From contig DHLY01000062.1 of assembly GCA_002405525.1 (NCBI GenBank), forward strand, positions 32,032-37,658: DNA of 5,627 nt, given 5' to 3'. Every line of letters starts with the position of its first letter. Positions within the stretch are counted from its first letter, which is position 1. The notes under the pieces are model-generated. The model saw nothing but the letters and a program-made list of their open reading frames with translations. It was not told the DNA's origin and did no database searches. This document shows positions 5,410 through 5,627 of the stretch, one piece after another. The stretch is from Proteobacteria bacterium UBA4656. Lineage in GTDB: Bacteria; Pseudomonadota; Gammaproteobacteria; Xanthomonadales; Ahniellaceae. The translations under genes were made by a program, and so were the position numbers.

Positions 5410-5627
5410 ATGAGACGCCTGCTCGCCACCCTCGCCCTGCTCGCCGCCGCGGGCGCCGGCCAGGCCGGCAACGGCCGCCTGGTCGACGTGCGGCTGTACG
5501 ACGCCACCGACGGTCGCGAACTGCCCCTGTATCGCGACGGCGGGCGGATGTTCGTGCCGGGCACGCCGGGCAACCGCTACCGCGTGGTGCTGGAAAACCG
5601 CACCGGCGAGCGCCTGCTGGCGGTGCT
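5410..5627 (+). CDS. Exported protein of unknown function, 3'-truncated
   Basis: The ATG at 5410 has a strong GGAGG Shine-Dalgarno five bases upstream. The frame is open for 72 complete codons to the window edge. The protein begins with a short Sec signal peptide (MRRLLATLALLAAAGAGQA, likely cleaved after QA at residues 18-19). It continues GNGRLVDVRLYDATDGRELPL, then a YRDGGRMFVPGTPGNRYRVV segment and LENRTGERLLAVL. The latter half looks like a short beta-sandwich and resembles conserved hypothetical exported proteins of proteobacteria with an RYxVxLxNRTGxRVLAVxSVDG-type motif; this is from memory, not a search. Location would be the periplasm or outside. It is transcribed divergently from ccdAB. 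I do not recognise a function. Confidence 0.8.
   Translation, partial: MRRLLATLALLAAAGAGQAGNGRLVDVRLYDATDGRELPLYRDGGRMFVPGTPGNRYRVVLENRTGERLLAV

Noticed and set aside
5229..5573. N-terminal extension of CcdA in the same frame up to 5573
   Set aside because: The extension has no similarity to CcdA and would cover the divergent promoter region and the start of the opposite gene; the ATG at 5228 has a good ribosome binding site.

Overview
The window is very GC-rich, densely coded DNA from a bacterial chromosome. It most resembles a gammaproteobacterium of the Xanthomonadales/Lysobacteraceae type. The reasons are the strong G/C third-position bias, a secreted PA-domain subtilase ending in a short DGFE-type tail that I recall from that group, and a tryptophanyl-tRNA synthetase with a long C-terminal extension. 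This placement is an inference from sequence character, not from a search.

Layout, left to right. (1) Positions 1-1832, plus strand: the 3' part of a secreted S8 (subtilisin-like) serine protease with the full catalytic triad, a PA insertion and a C-terminal beta-rich domain; its signal peptide and propeptide lie outside the window. (2) Positions 1833-1920: a short convergent gap with small hairpins. (3) Positions 1921-3105, minus strand: a lipoprotein of the endonuclease/exonuclease/phosphatase (DNase I-like) fold. (4) Positions 3106-3299: a gap holding two perfect stem-loops, a three-times repeated 9-mer and a likely promoter for the lipoprotein gene. (5) Positions 3300-5228, minus strand: a tight cluster read in the order ccdA, ccdB, trpS. 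ccdA and ccdB overlap, and only 19 bases separate ccdB from trpS. (6) Positions 5229-5409: a divergent intergenic region with a candidate ccdAB promoter on the minus strand and two inverted repeats in front of the plus-strand gene. (7) Positions 5410-5627, plus strand: the 5' end of an uncharacterised exported protein, cut by the window edge.

The main point of interest is a chromosomal CcdAB-type toxin-antitoxin pair immediately in front of the essential gene trpS, with no recognisable Shine-Dalgarno or clear promoter for trpS itself. Expression of a housekeeping synthetase may therefore be tied to an autoregulated toxin-antitoxin operon. The synthetase also carries about 115 extra C-terminal residues that appear to be two tandem copies of a small DUF1508/DUF2188-like unit. 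In addition, the ccdAB and lipoprotein genes share a near-identical 17-base promoter-position box. No RNA genes, insertion sequences or CRISPR arrays were seen.
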